In this document: one piece after another, positions 1 through 7,890 of the stretch | How positions within the stretch are numbered: position 1 is the first letter of the stretch | Layout of the letters: each line of letters begins with the position of its first letter | DNA from: Ectocarpus siliculosus | Taxonomy: Eukaryota; Sar; Phaeophyceae; Ectocarpales; Ectocarpaceae | Reading direction: 5' to 3' | Assembly (NCBI GenBank): GCA_000310025.1 | Contig: FN648639.1 | Location: 49,321 to 59,821 of the forward strand | DNA: 10,501 bases | Notes under the pieces: generated by a model | Database searches by the model: none | What the model was told of the DNA's origin: nothing | Seen by the model: the letters and a program-made list of their open reading frames with translations, nothing else | Position numbers and translations under genes: made by a program

Positions 1-62
1 CAACAACGTAACTGGTTCACCGTTATCCCAAAATCCCACTACCGTTCGCGGACATACCTCAC

Positions 63-390
63 CTTAACAGCATCCCCACGAGCAAGGCCAATGTTGTCTG
101 GTCTTATGTCCCGGTGAAGCACCACGGCACCTTCTCGTCTCAAACGGAACGTTCCGCATTCCAGCCGGTGTTTTCCGTAGGGAGGGACGCGCGGGTACAA
201 AAGGGGTATGAGGGGGGGTCGTGAGACAGACAGACAGACGCAGGTGCGGCGATTCACCAAACACAACACTCAGAGACCACCCTAGGATACGGGGGTATTT
301 GCCAATCACGACTTCGAGACCGCCGCGTGACATCCACAAGCACCTTTTATTGTCTGTCGCAAAGCGTGTTCTGCTCGCGAGTGAGAGTCA

Positions 391-430
<40 letters not shown>

Positions 431-2313
431 GGCCACGGCCACGGCAACACACAACGCACCCATCGCACGCACCTGGGATGGCGTCGTTGTGCAAGTACTG
501 CAGAGCCTCCGCCACCTGCAACACCCTTCCCAGCGTGTAGTTCAGGTCCTTCGTCAACCGCCGAAACCCCTGCTTGAGTGTCCTGCTCAAGATCGTCGGC
601 ACGGACAGGGTAGGCAGCAGCGTCACGTTGGCGGGATACACCGGTCGCGTTTGACGAAAAAAGTGGGAAGGAACCGTTGCGCGTGTGGCATAGGTGACAT
701 ATGACCAGACCCACCGCCACCACCACCCCAGTTTGCAACGCGACAGAGATGGAAAGGGGCAGTGGCTCCACATTTGGCGGGTAGATAGGAGCGGCGCTAC
801 GTCTTGCATCATGTCGGAACAGGTGCATCGCCAAGGAACACAGGACAAGTTACCACACACACACGCAAGCACACACACGCCTCCAAGGGGCGAGTTTTCC
901 GGTCCGTTTGTTCCACAAAATATCGAGAGAGAAAGACAAGGCCGAGCGATTCGTCTTGGGGCGAAACCTGAACCTTTCCCGGCAGATAGATTCCTACTTC
1001 CTCGTTGAGGCATTGAGAAGAAGATAGAGGCGTACCCTGCCTCGGAGACTTGTTGTTGTTCCCGGAGATGCAACGAAACGCGTAGGACATGGACCAACTA
1101 CCGCACGCACCGGTAGGCCGATGGACCGCGCATCTGCTCCCTATCGCTGAGAGCGTGGAACGTTCCCAGGGTTCCCTCGGGCAGGTGCTCCAGGAGAAGA
1201 AAACGTCTGCCTTCGTGGGTGAAACCTGCTCCCAGCAACTCGACCACGTGAGGGTGGTTCACCTAAGGTGTAGGGTTACGGCGAAGGGGCTAGGATAAAT
1301 GTCAAGGAGGGGGGGAAGCTTGCCGCTAGCGTGCCGCGGTGTTCACCTGCGGAGTGCGCACGGTTTTCTGGTCCTGCAGAGAAGCCATCATTTTCGTCAT
1401 CAATGGGCGATACCACAGCGGGGGGCCCTGTTTAGTGCCCACGCAATTGACCGGCACTATATCGGACACCGGCAAAGTTTCAAAGCACAGATGACTTGGT
1501 GATGATTCAGTCTGTGCCAGCCGAACAAACCGTCTTGCACACTATTCAACCGGCACCAAACAACCCTCCCCCCACTATACTCCTTTCCAACTTGAAGCAA
1601 GTTCGGTCGCGTCCGTGAGCTCGCCTGTCTGAGCACGTTGAACTCTGCCTCCAGCTGTCGCTCCGCCTGGTCCTCTAGCCTGCCCTTGTTCCTCGGCCTC
1701 GCCACCTTGGCGATGACCTTCGCCTTTCGCCCGGGGATGCTAGCCGTGAACACGGTGCAAGTCAACCCCTGGACAGAAAGCACAAGAAAAAAATAAAAAA
1801 AATACACGAGAAGCCCAAAACGTTTCGCGACGCCATAGGTTGAGACGAGAGCTTCGATTGAGGGAGCAGCAACCAAAGCCAAAGCTATGCGCGGTGTGTA
1901 TCACAGGTTGAGAGGAGAGGATTGATTGAAGCACCGCAGCTCGATTGCGTCCTCGCCCGACGACGCTCAATCGAAAGCGATTTCCACCCAACAAAAAAAA
2001 AACGATTTGACCCTCCCGTCTGGTTGGTTGAACAACTCTGCCTTCCTTTTTTCGAAATATCGCCCACATCTCAACCGTAGGAACCTTCCACGCTTCCCCA
2101 CTACAACCATTTTGAGCTTTCTATTAGACGGCACACTCTTACAACCCATACATGCATCCCACGTAAAACCCTAAGTACCTTCCCGATCTCCCTGACGTCT
2201 GTGAGCTGCTCCCACGAGAGCTGGTGGTTAGCCTTCCAGTCTGGGTCTTCAACGCCTGCCCAGTCATCCAACCTTAACACAAAAAAAAAACAAGAGTATG
2301 ATGACGCCATCAT
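63..2313 (-). CDS. Protein kinase, N-lobe to catalytic loop (partial, five exons)
   Basis: Exons, in coding order: 2313-2179, 1768-1625, 1262-1111, 582-473, 130-63. They total 609 nt (203 codons) and all junction phases agree. Seen: the kinase domain starts near LSWEQLTDVREIGKG; glycine loop GKGLTCTV; beta-3 lysine in KVIAKVARP; alpha-C glutamate in LEAEFNVLRQ; then VNHPHVVELLGAGF, hinge LLLEHLPEGTLG, alpha-E AEALQYLHNDAIPGA and catalytic loop VVLHRDIRPDNIGL. Predicted role: transfer of ATP phosphate to Ser/Thr or Tyr; substrate unknown. The last exon ends AAG|GTGAGG, so DFG, APE and the C-lobe lie beyond position 1. The start is uncertain. ATG 2313 gives one uninterrupted first exon beginning MMASSYSCFFFV. 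Alternatively an acceptor at 2274-2273, after a T-rich tract, makes 2272 an internal exon start; a small upstream exon 2394-2366 (MQASEDRGG) would fit its phase. The insert between YLH and HRD recalls stramenopile kinases (from memory). The kinase assignment is firm; exon borders are moderately sure. Confidence 0.85.
391..446. repeat. CAACAG/CAGCAA hexanucleotide microsatellite
   Basis: CAG CAG is followed by repeated CAACAG units to about 430, then GGCCAC repeats to 446. It lies in the 342-nt kinase intron 472-131, just downstream of the donor (in the gene's own direction) that ends exon 582-473, so it is transcribed as GTTGCTG repeats but not translated. Confidence 0.9.
852..879. repeat. 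CA-rich microsatellite
   Basis: Two short runs of alternating CA are broken by CGCAAG, inside the 528-nt kinase intron 1110-583. The rest of that intron shows no recognisable feature. Confidence 0.6.
1263..1624 (-). other. Putative GC-AG intron of the kinase gene
   Basis: The upstream exon reads AGACAG|GCGAGC and the downstream exon starts CTTAG|GTGAAC. Joining them gives EFNVLRQ-VNHPHVVELL, which matches canonical kinase spacing (alpha-C glutamate to the HPxxV strand) residue for residue, as in PKA. The nearest GT donors are worse: CAA|GTTGGA at 1591 inserts ten extra residues, and AAC|GTGCTC removes four. The non-canonical donor is inferred from protein spacing, not from transcript data. 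Confidence 0.5.
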
Positions 2314-2460
2314 GTTTTCGATTCAGGAGGGGAAGAACGTTCTTCTTCTTCGCATTCAAGTGTACAAGCCTCCTCTATCTTCTGAAGCCTGCATAAGTGA
2401 ACGTTTCTGGAAACAGGTCGATGTGACTCAGGAAAGCCAGGTAGGTGGTCACTGAAGGGA

Positions 2461-2466
2461 TATATA
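2461..2466 (-). promoter_or_regulatory. Possible TATA box for the kinase gene
   Basis: TATATA occurs in the minus-strand context CCTATATATCC. It lies about 148 bp upstream of ATG 2313, and about 67 bp upstream of ATG 2394, the first ATG after it. The position is reasonable for a core promoter, but a 6-bp AT motif is weak evidence on its own. Confidence 0.25.
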
Positions 2467-2639
2467 GGTGGGCCTCTCCCTAATGTCGCATATCAGAAAT
2501 TGAGCTAACCTAAGTGGTGGTGCGCACTGTACCTCGATATCAACACCCGCCAAGAGTAGATGCAACCTACGCTGTAACAAAGATCAACCAAGGGGAACCG
2601 GGTAAGTATGCCGCGCCGCACACCATCAAGACAAACAGC

Positions 2640-2960
2640 TTCACCAACAAACGGCAAATACCGGTCGTGCCAACACAAATAGCATCACCACGCGTGGCAT
2701 TTTCGATCAACGAAATCTGAGTTAGGGCAACAGCAGCACCGTCACGCACCCCACCGCTTGGTGACACCGCTATACAAAAGTAGCAAAAACAGCACCGACA
2801 TTATAAATAGCAACACCGTCGGTAGCGATGTCGGCAGAAGCAGCAGCAGCTTCAAATTACACATCACCACCACACCGGGCAAAGGTAATTCCAGCGATAT
2901 TTACATCGCCACCGTCGCCACCACCACCACTACCACCACCAACAACAACCGCAGCCAATA
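2640..2960. repeat. A/C-rich degenerate repeat tract with (ACC)n
   Basis: The plus strand is strongly A/C-biased and repeats variants of an AGCANCACCG-like word near 2682, 2731, 2791 and 2808. It ends in a run of ACC/CCA triplets at about 2909-2950 followed by AACAACAAC. It resembles a decayed minisatellite. No fixed period can be defined by eye. Confidence 0.5.
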
Positions 2961-3166
2961 AAAAAAGCAAAAACCAAACAGGTCTTCGAACAAGCGCGGT
3001 TCCTCCTCACCCGTCCATCATCGGCGTAGACAAAGACCGCACGAGCTTCACCAACAGCTCCTTCGATGCTGAAGCCACCACTCCTCGCCCAACCGCCGGA
3101 GCCGCCGCAACGACAACCTTCTCGCCAGATCCTGTTGTTGCTACGGGGGGCCCAGCAGAATCGACC

Positions 3167-3196
3167 GGGGGGGAGGGGGGGTTGGGCGGGGGGGGG
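3167..3196 (+). repeat. G-run cluster with G-quadruplex potential
   Basis: There are four G runs of 7, 7, 3 and 9 bases at 3167-3173, 3175-3181, 3184-3186 and 3188-3196, separated by loops of 1-2 bases, with another run of six G at 3145-3150. This satisfies the usual G3+ four-tract pattern. Folding is inference. Confidence 0.7.
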
Positions 3197-4011
3197 TAGG
3201 AGAGGAGGGACGGAGACCAGTCGGAAGATCAATGTGGGAGGATGTGAGAGAGCGACGTTCGCACAAAAAGCGCCGCACGGGCGAGATGTACAGTAGTGTG
3301 GTTAGGGAAGTGTTGTTGGCTCGTAGGAGGTGACGTGTTATGTAGGGACGACGAAGATAGAAAAGAAGGGAGCGCAGCAACATGGCCAGCCGTGTGGGAG
3401 CTGAGCACGAGAAAAAGGTCCGCACCATTCTTGGGCCACATTTCAACGGTGCTATAATAGACAAAAATGAATCGTTGAAGTACTTGTGACACGTGCGCGT
3501 GTTGGCTCGCGAATATTGTTTGTTGGCATCGAAAGCACACAAAAATGGTGTGGAATTCTATCTTTGTATCTAGATGGGCGTCGGGAATTGCCCATAAGCC
3601 GGGATACCCCTGGAGCTCCTGCTAAAACAAAAAACGCAACTCAGGCGCATCCTCAGTGTGTCAGTAAAACTGGGACACGTATATATTCCTGGCAAACCAC
3701 GTTAAACAAGGGGCAAGGGCAGGCCAGCAGCGTAGGGAATCCGAACGGGCGTTCTGCTGCCGCTTTTACTCAAAACAAACAAGTGAGCCAGCCCCTTGGT
3801 ACGTAGTCCGTGATGTGCCTTGCGCTGACATGCGGCGTGCGGTGTACTCTAGTATATATAATAGCAGCAGCAGCCCCAACGCACGGAAATGGGGTCACTT
3901 TGCGCCTGTACGAGCTTGAGGTGAACACGAAACTTACACTTGTTTGGTCATTTAATCCACACACGTGCTCCTGCTGTTGTAAGAGGAGCCCCTGAGCTAC
4001 AGCAGCACTAC

Positions 4012-4026
4012 TTGTACACTGTACAA
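4012..4026. repeat. 15-bp perfect palindrome
   Basis: TTGTACA-C-TGTACAA is a perfect inverted repeat with a one-base centre. It lies 6 bp downstream of a CTACAGCAG copy (3997-4005) and about 45 bp upstream of the 16-bp tandem repeat. It could be a dimeric binding site or part of a decayed mobile element; neither is shown. Confidence 0.8.
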
Positions 4027-4071
4027 TATCCTGCTATTTAGCACGCACTAGGTCTACCTGTAGCGGAATAT

Positions 4072-4103
4072 CTTGCCTACAGCAGTGCTTGCCTACAGCA
4101 GTG
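4072..4103 (+). repeat. Two exact 16-bp tandem copies containing CTACAGCAG
   Basis: The unit CTTGCCTACAGCAGTG occurs at 4072-4087 and again at 4088-4103 with no mismatch. Each unit holds the 9-mer CTACAGCAG found elsewhere in the window (3997, 4314, and inverted at 5639, 7715 and 10401). Confidence 0.9.
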
Positions 4104-4358
4104 TATTGAGAAAGTTAGGGACTCGCTGCAGCATGGGTGGGGGACCATCTCCTAGATAGAGAGGTTTGACCCCGCCACACACAAGAACATCACCGAACAG
4201 TGGTGACTCAGCACATCCCGCATATCGATTTCCACCCCTACCACACCCAGGCCTAATAGTAGTCTATGTTCCCGAAAGCTTACTTCAACGTCCCCCGGGA
4301 GAGCGCGCTCAGTCTACAGCAGTAGGTTGCAGTTGACATGAGAGTTGCGCCGCTGTCA

Positions 4359-4691
4359 CTAACCTTCCTTTCCTGAGGCGGTGTCACCAGCGTCCGTCTC
4401 TGCTGTGGTCTCGATGTCAAGGTAACAAAAGTCTTCGTCCTCCACGCCGAGAGTTCCCTGTTCGGCCACGAGGGTGCTCCCGCCGCTGCCGCCACCTTTG
4501 CTGCTGGTCGCCTCTGCTGCTGGTGCTGCTGGTGCTGCTGGTGCTGCTGGTGCTGCTGGTGCTGCTGGTGTGGCTTCATGCCGCTGCTGGTGCTGTTGCT
4601 CTCCAGCACCGGTTGGGCCACCATCACCATCTGTCTCAGCAACGACAGCAGTCGTCGTCACGGGTGAAGCGTCCATCTGTGTCGTCTCGTC
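4359..4691 (-). CDS. Possible coding exon, acidic Ser/Thr/Gly-rich with (PAA)6
   Basis: The frame runs from a possible acceptor CACACCAG|GAC at 4691, through ATG 4676 (MDASPVTTTAVVAETDGDGG), Gln/His-rich residues, a (Pro-Ala-Ala)6 tract, a Gly/Ser linker and an acidic end (VEDEDFCYLDIETTAETDAG), to a TAG at 4361-4359. The non-repetitive ends have a biased, protein-like composition not seen in the opposite frames. The last codons also form a good donor (GAAG|GTTAGT at 4364/4363), so this may be an internal rather than a terminal exon. No domain is recognised and no neighbouring exon was confirmed. The repeat expansion could also have created an open frame by chance. Confidence 0.35.
   Translation of the reverse strand, partial: DETTQMDASPVTTTAVVAETDGDGGPTGAGEQQHQQRHEATPAAPAAPAAPAAPAAPAAEATSSKGGGSGGSTLVAEQGTLGVEDEDFCYLDIETTAETDAGDTASGKEG
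4517..4570. repeat. Six tandem CTGCTGGTG units (9-bp minisatellite)
   Basis: Six exact contiguous copies occur, with degenerate copies on both sides. In the minus-strand frame considered coding, they specify (Pro-Ala-Ala)6. The other frames give Leu/Val or Gly/Ala runs (plus strand) or Gln/His runs (minus strand). Confidence 0.95.
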
Positions 4692-5302
4692 CTGGTGTGC
4701 TCTGGCTGGTACCCTCTACGCTCGTTCTGTGTGACCAGCAACACTGCTGTTGCGCTGTGTTGGGCACGTGTTCCGAAAAGCAAGTGGAGATCCTGGTAAA
4801 GGAGCCCCGCACGTGGTATCCGTGGTTTTTCGTGCATACGCGAGTATACTTGGAAGAGCTGTCTGCGCAACCCCCCCGTCTTGCGTGCTTTCGCAAGGTA
4901 GCAGGGTGCCAACGGCTGCTACATTCACACACCTCGCACGCCGCCCAAGGTGAGATCGACAGGTCGTAGGACCAGAAGTAGCGGAATCCGTGTCAACAGG
5001 CTGCGTGCCCTACGGCCGCGGCGCCTATCGTGCACAGAAAGCCAAGTATTTCGCACGCGCGGAAAACCACATCTTTTATCGCCGCCGGCGGGGACCATTT
5101 TCAAACGGCAAAGTCAAGTGTTGTGGTTTGACACTTGCCAGCGCGCGCGCGACCCTCTCACACAAGCAAGCTCACACATATTTACCCCCGCCTCTCCCCT
5201 GCCCAACCGACCGCTGCTGGCGTTGAATCGCGACAGCAGTCCTCGTGTCCTGCTGGTGGATCTAGGGGTTCCCAACCATCGCCCTTTGCCAGGCGGGCGT
5301 AG
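4692..5302. other. Region between minus-strand exon and plus-strand gene
   Basis: No confident gene. Several short frames are open on both strands, for example a plus-strand frame 4990-5226 and a 58-codon minus-strand frame 5098-4925 starting MVPAGGDKRC. None has a recognisable motif, and open frames are expected at this GC content. The stretch is the likely 5' flank of the plus-strand gene at 5303. No clear TATA box precedes that ATG. Confidence 0.5.
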
Positions 5303-7273
5303 ATGAACCGCGAAGCATCGCAGCAGGCTGTTGTTGCCGGGGCAGGAAAGAGAGGATTGAGATTTGGCTCTGCTGGTGCGGACATTCCGAAAGGTGAGCG
5401 ATTGATCGCCATGCACGACGCTTGCGTGAGTGGTGACGAATCGCTCTAGCCTGCTGGGTAAAGGACACTGCTGCCTCTGCTCGTACGGTTTTTTGCGGCT
5501 GTATGTTGTATGCAATTCTTTTCCCGGGGCGTTGGTCCCTTATGCACGAGCTGGTGCATGTTGTGCCCTCTAGTTGATCCGGGAGAGAGCGATTGATTGT
5601 TTTCCAGACCACCACTAGTAGCAAGATCCACGGGGGTACTGCTGTAGATCCGTTGTACCACGGAGAGATGATGAAACACGTAACTCCTACTCGCCCAGCT
5701 CTTTGGAGCGCCGCCCCTGCTTGTCAGACCGATGCTCACAGACCTCCGTGGGCAAAAACGCCTTTCCTTTTCCATTATCGGCCTCGTTGTCCGTCCGCCC
5801 TTTTGTTTGTCCCTCTGCTCCCTCCTCTTGTGGCAAGCAGGGCAGCTTTCCTCCGTGAGTGCTTCCGCCGGTGCTGCTGTGACCGCATCCACCTCGCCGG
5901 CTGATTCGCGCTCCAACTCGGAGAGAGGCAGCCCCGACCCTCTGCTGCCGCCGCCTCGAGAATTGGACGGTGGTGTATCAGCAACTGCTGTGCAGGTGTG
6001 CCTAAGACGCATAGCGGTCTATTGTGGGTATGTGGAGAGCGCTTACTGCAGCAGTAGATGGTTGCACCGCTGCCTCCCTCCCTAGCTGAGGGTCGTGGAC
6101 TCTTTGGCATGTAAATTAAATACGCGTGTGTCGTGTACGTACGGCGGCGCGCGAAGTTGTTGTCGGCAGAGCGCTCCTATGGGCCGTGCTTTCAGAAACG
6201 AGAGCACGGGGCAGCAACAGCCGTAAGAACGCCTCCCGGTTTCGAGACACATTCGAGGCAGCTGCAATACATTGCGAGACGCTCAAATGATCCTAAATCT
6301 TTGGGTTGTTGAAAACTAACTGTATTGTATAGCTGCTCGGTCCGGAGCACCGATCCAGGAGGTTTTTTTTTGCAACTATTTATACTGGTGTACTGCTGTT
6401 TTTTTGTTTCTGAAGGCAAGGCAAGCCCTGTGGACCTTATGCCGAAGCAAACTTCGCGCGCCGCCGCTAGGCGTGCGCGTGTCGCACGTCGCGTTTTGTG
6501 TAGGAGAGAAGGTTGGGGGATTTGTCGTACGTGCGCACCCTGCTGCTAGCGGTGTTGGTGTTGATGGACGTGTGGGCAGAGAGGGGGGTAAATCGCTATT
6601 TTGTAGTGCTGGGGCCGAGGCCGTCGCTTGTCAACAATTTATCGTGTACCACAGCACTATTATAGTCCTCTGTACCTCATCAGCAAACCCTTGCGTGTGC
6701 CGCTACATGTCCTTCCCGTTCTCCCCCTTGCTTGCTGATTTGGTTCCCCGTGTCTGTCCCCAAAAAATAATCGGGAAGGCCGGGAACGCCTCCGCCAGCG
6801 AGCTTGACCCGAGCCACGGCAACAACATGAACGACGTGAGCAACAGCAACACGAGCGGCGCCGCCGAGGAGGGCGAGGAGTCGTTCGACATGCTTGCGGG
6901 CATGCCGCCCACCCCGGGCGGCGGCCTGGTAGCACCTCCGACCGCAGGCGACGAAAGCTTCGCGGACATTCTGGGGGCCGAGGACCCCTCCCCCAACACG
7001 CCTGCCGCGGTGGCGTGGCAAGGAGTTCGCCGTTCGCCTCGCCTCGCCTCCCAGGCTGCCGCTGCTGGCAGCGCGGGCGCCGGGGGCAGAGCTATCAATG
7101 GGGTGAAGGGTCATCGGGTTGGGTTGGCGGCGGGAGGCGGGGCGGGCACCGGTGGCCTCACCCCGTACAGCGGCCGGCGCGGTGGCGGGCCGAGGCAGGC
7201 GTTTCCGGAGCGGGCGTTCACGCCCGGGACCGCGCGCGGGGACGGGGACGACGCAAACGCCTCCTTCTGGTGA
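5303..7273 (+). CDS. Multi-exon gene for a disordered S/T-P-rich protein with RRSPRLAS motif
   Basis: Model: exon 1 starts at ATG 5303 (MNREASQQAVVAGAGKRG) and has two in-frame donors, AAG|GTGAGC (ends 5393, phase 1) and TGC|GTGAGT (ends 5425, phase 0). An optional exon 5608-5679 (TTTSSKIHGGTAVDPLYHG) has a TTTTCCAG acceptor and a GTAACT donor. A Ser-rich exon begins at 5841 or 5846 after a long pyrimidine tract and ends CAG|GTGTGC at 5995. The terminal exon 6779-7273 ends ...DANASFW and TGA; it is far more GC-rich than the sequence before it. The terminal exon encodes an acidic segment with paired motifs GEESFDMLAGM and GDESFADILGA, several TP/SP sites, a basic VRRSPRLAS, and a Gly/Arg-rich tail with LTPYSG and AFTPGTA. 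No known domain is recognised. TP/SP sites beside basic patches suggest a nuclear, CDK/MAPK-regulated protein (inference). Alternative: a shorter gene starting at ATG 6707 and continuing unspliced. The terminal exon is surer than the upstream ones. Confidence 0.55.
6142..6466. repeat. Imperfect inverted repeat, arms 6142-6199 and 6406-6466
   Basis: The reverse complement of 6142-6199 aligns with 6406-6466. Shared blocks are GTTTCTGAA at the inner end, TGCCGA in the middle, and an exact 17-mer (AACTTCGCGCGCCGCCG) at the outer end; I judge about three quarters of the bases identical. The arms are about 206 bp apart and lie inside the predicted intron 5996-6778. It could be a miniature inverted-repeat transposon remnant or an RNA hairpin. 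Similarity beyond the 17-mer fades outwards. Confidence 0.7.
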
Positions 7274-7890
7274 GGACTTTTCGAGCTCTCTCTTTGATGG
7301 GTCGTCGCAGGTCATGTGTACCTCAGAACGAAAGAAGCGGAGAGATAGTCACCCCCTCTATAGACCGACTTTCGAAGCCCGGTTGGGTTGCTCCACAGCC
7401 AAGGGGGTGCGGAAAGAGCCCGATACATGTACGGAAAGCCCTCGACGAGATGTTTCCAAAGCCGCAATTTTTTTTGTGTTGGCACAATCTTGTTTGTGAA
7501 GCAAGAGAGCTTTGAAAATTGGTGTACAGAAGTAGGGGGGTGCCACATCTCCGCCTCTCGCGGTAGTCGGTCGCCGGAGAAGGTGATTTAGCATCACTGC
7601 TGTTGTTCGCGTCTCTCGATGTCGTCCTGCATCTGTTGTTGTTTTGGGTTGTTTCGAGGCAGTCGACGGGACGAAGGCTACCGCCATACGTTGCACCCTT
7701 GTACGTGGTGGTGTCTGCTGTAGACACCCGTCTTTGATCGGCATTGCGGTTTTGAACTGTTCGTGACGACTGGTTGTAGTGATTGCTTGAACTACTTTGC
7801 GTTAGCTCTCACGTGTGTATTCACAACCGGTCTCCGGTGTATGTCGCTCGCTCCCCAACCCATGACATATGATGTGCCAGCACCGCTATC
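7274..7890. other. Intergenic or 3'UTR region between the two plus-strand genes
   Basis: GC content and codon order drop sharply after the TGA at 7271-7273. Minus-strand frames such as 7744-7358 contain no recognisable motif. The stretch probably holds the 3'UTR of the upstream gene and the 5' flank of the next. It includes an inverted CTACAGCAG copy at 7715-7723 set in a small hairpin (GTGTCT...AGACAC, 7711-7727). Confidence 0.55.

Larger units (their letters stand above)
2314..4358. other. Region without a convincing gene
   Basis: Open frames here are short and lack conserved motifs. The plus-strand frame 2828-3199 (123 codons, MSAEAAAASNYTSPP...) is Pro/Thr-rich, ends in glycines encoded by the G tract and reads through the ACC repeat, so it may be a chance product of composition. 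A plus-strand frame at 3486-3806 and minus-strand frames at 3141-3542 show nothing familiar. The region does hold the repeats and palindrome listed separately. If the kinase has further 5' exons on the minus strand, they would lie here, but I could not identify any with confidence. Confidence 0.6.

Noticed and set aside
2340-2460. Minus-strand peptide VTTYLAFLSHIDLFPETFTYAGF as an upstream kinase exon
   Set aside because: It looks protein-like, but it ends in TAG without a good in-frame donor and its phase does not fit the next exon.
2828-3199. 123-codon Pro/Thr-rich plus-strand frame
   Set aside because: It consists largely of translated ACC repeats and the G tract, with no splice support. 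It is more likely an open frame created by composition.
4925-5098. 58-codon minus-strand frame starting MVPAGGDKRC, possible divergent first exon
   Set aside because: It is open and ends near a GAG|GTGTGT donor, but it is short and Arg-rich, shows no motif, and competes with plus-strand frames of equal quality.
5446-6012. 188-codon minus-strand frame (MRLRHTCTAVADTPPSNSRG...) with a Cys-Pro-Ala-Cys pair
   Set aside because: It looks protein-like in parts, but the plus strand has two strong pyrimidine tract/acceptor combinations and frame-consistent donors here. The two cannot both be main exons. It is kept only as an alternative if plus-strand splicing is not confirmed.
6419-6545. Extra plus-strand exon after the TTTTTTTGTTTCTGAAG acceptor
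   Set aside because: The acceptor is strong, but the following sequence is one arm of the inverted repeat and has no good donor. Skipping it leaves a phase-0 junction between 5995 and 6779.
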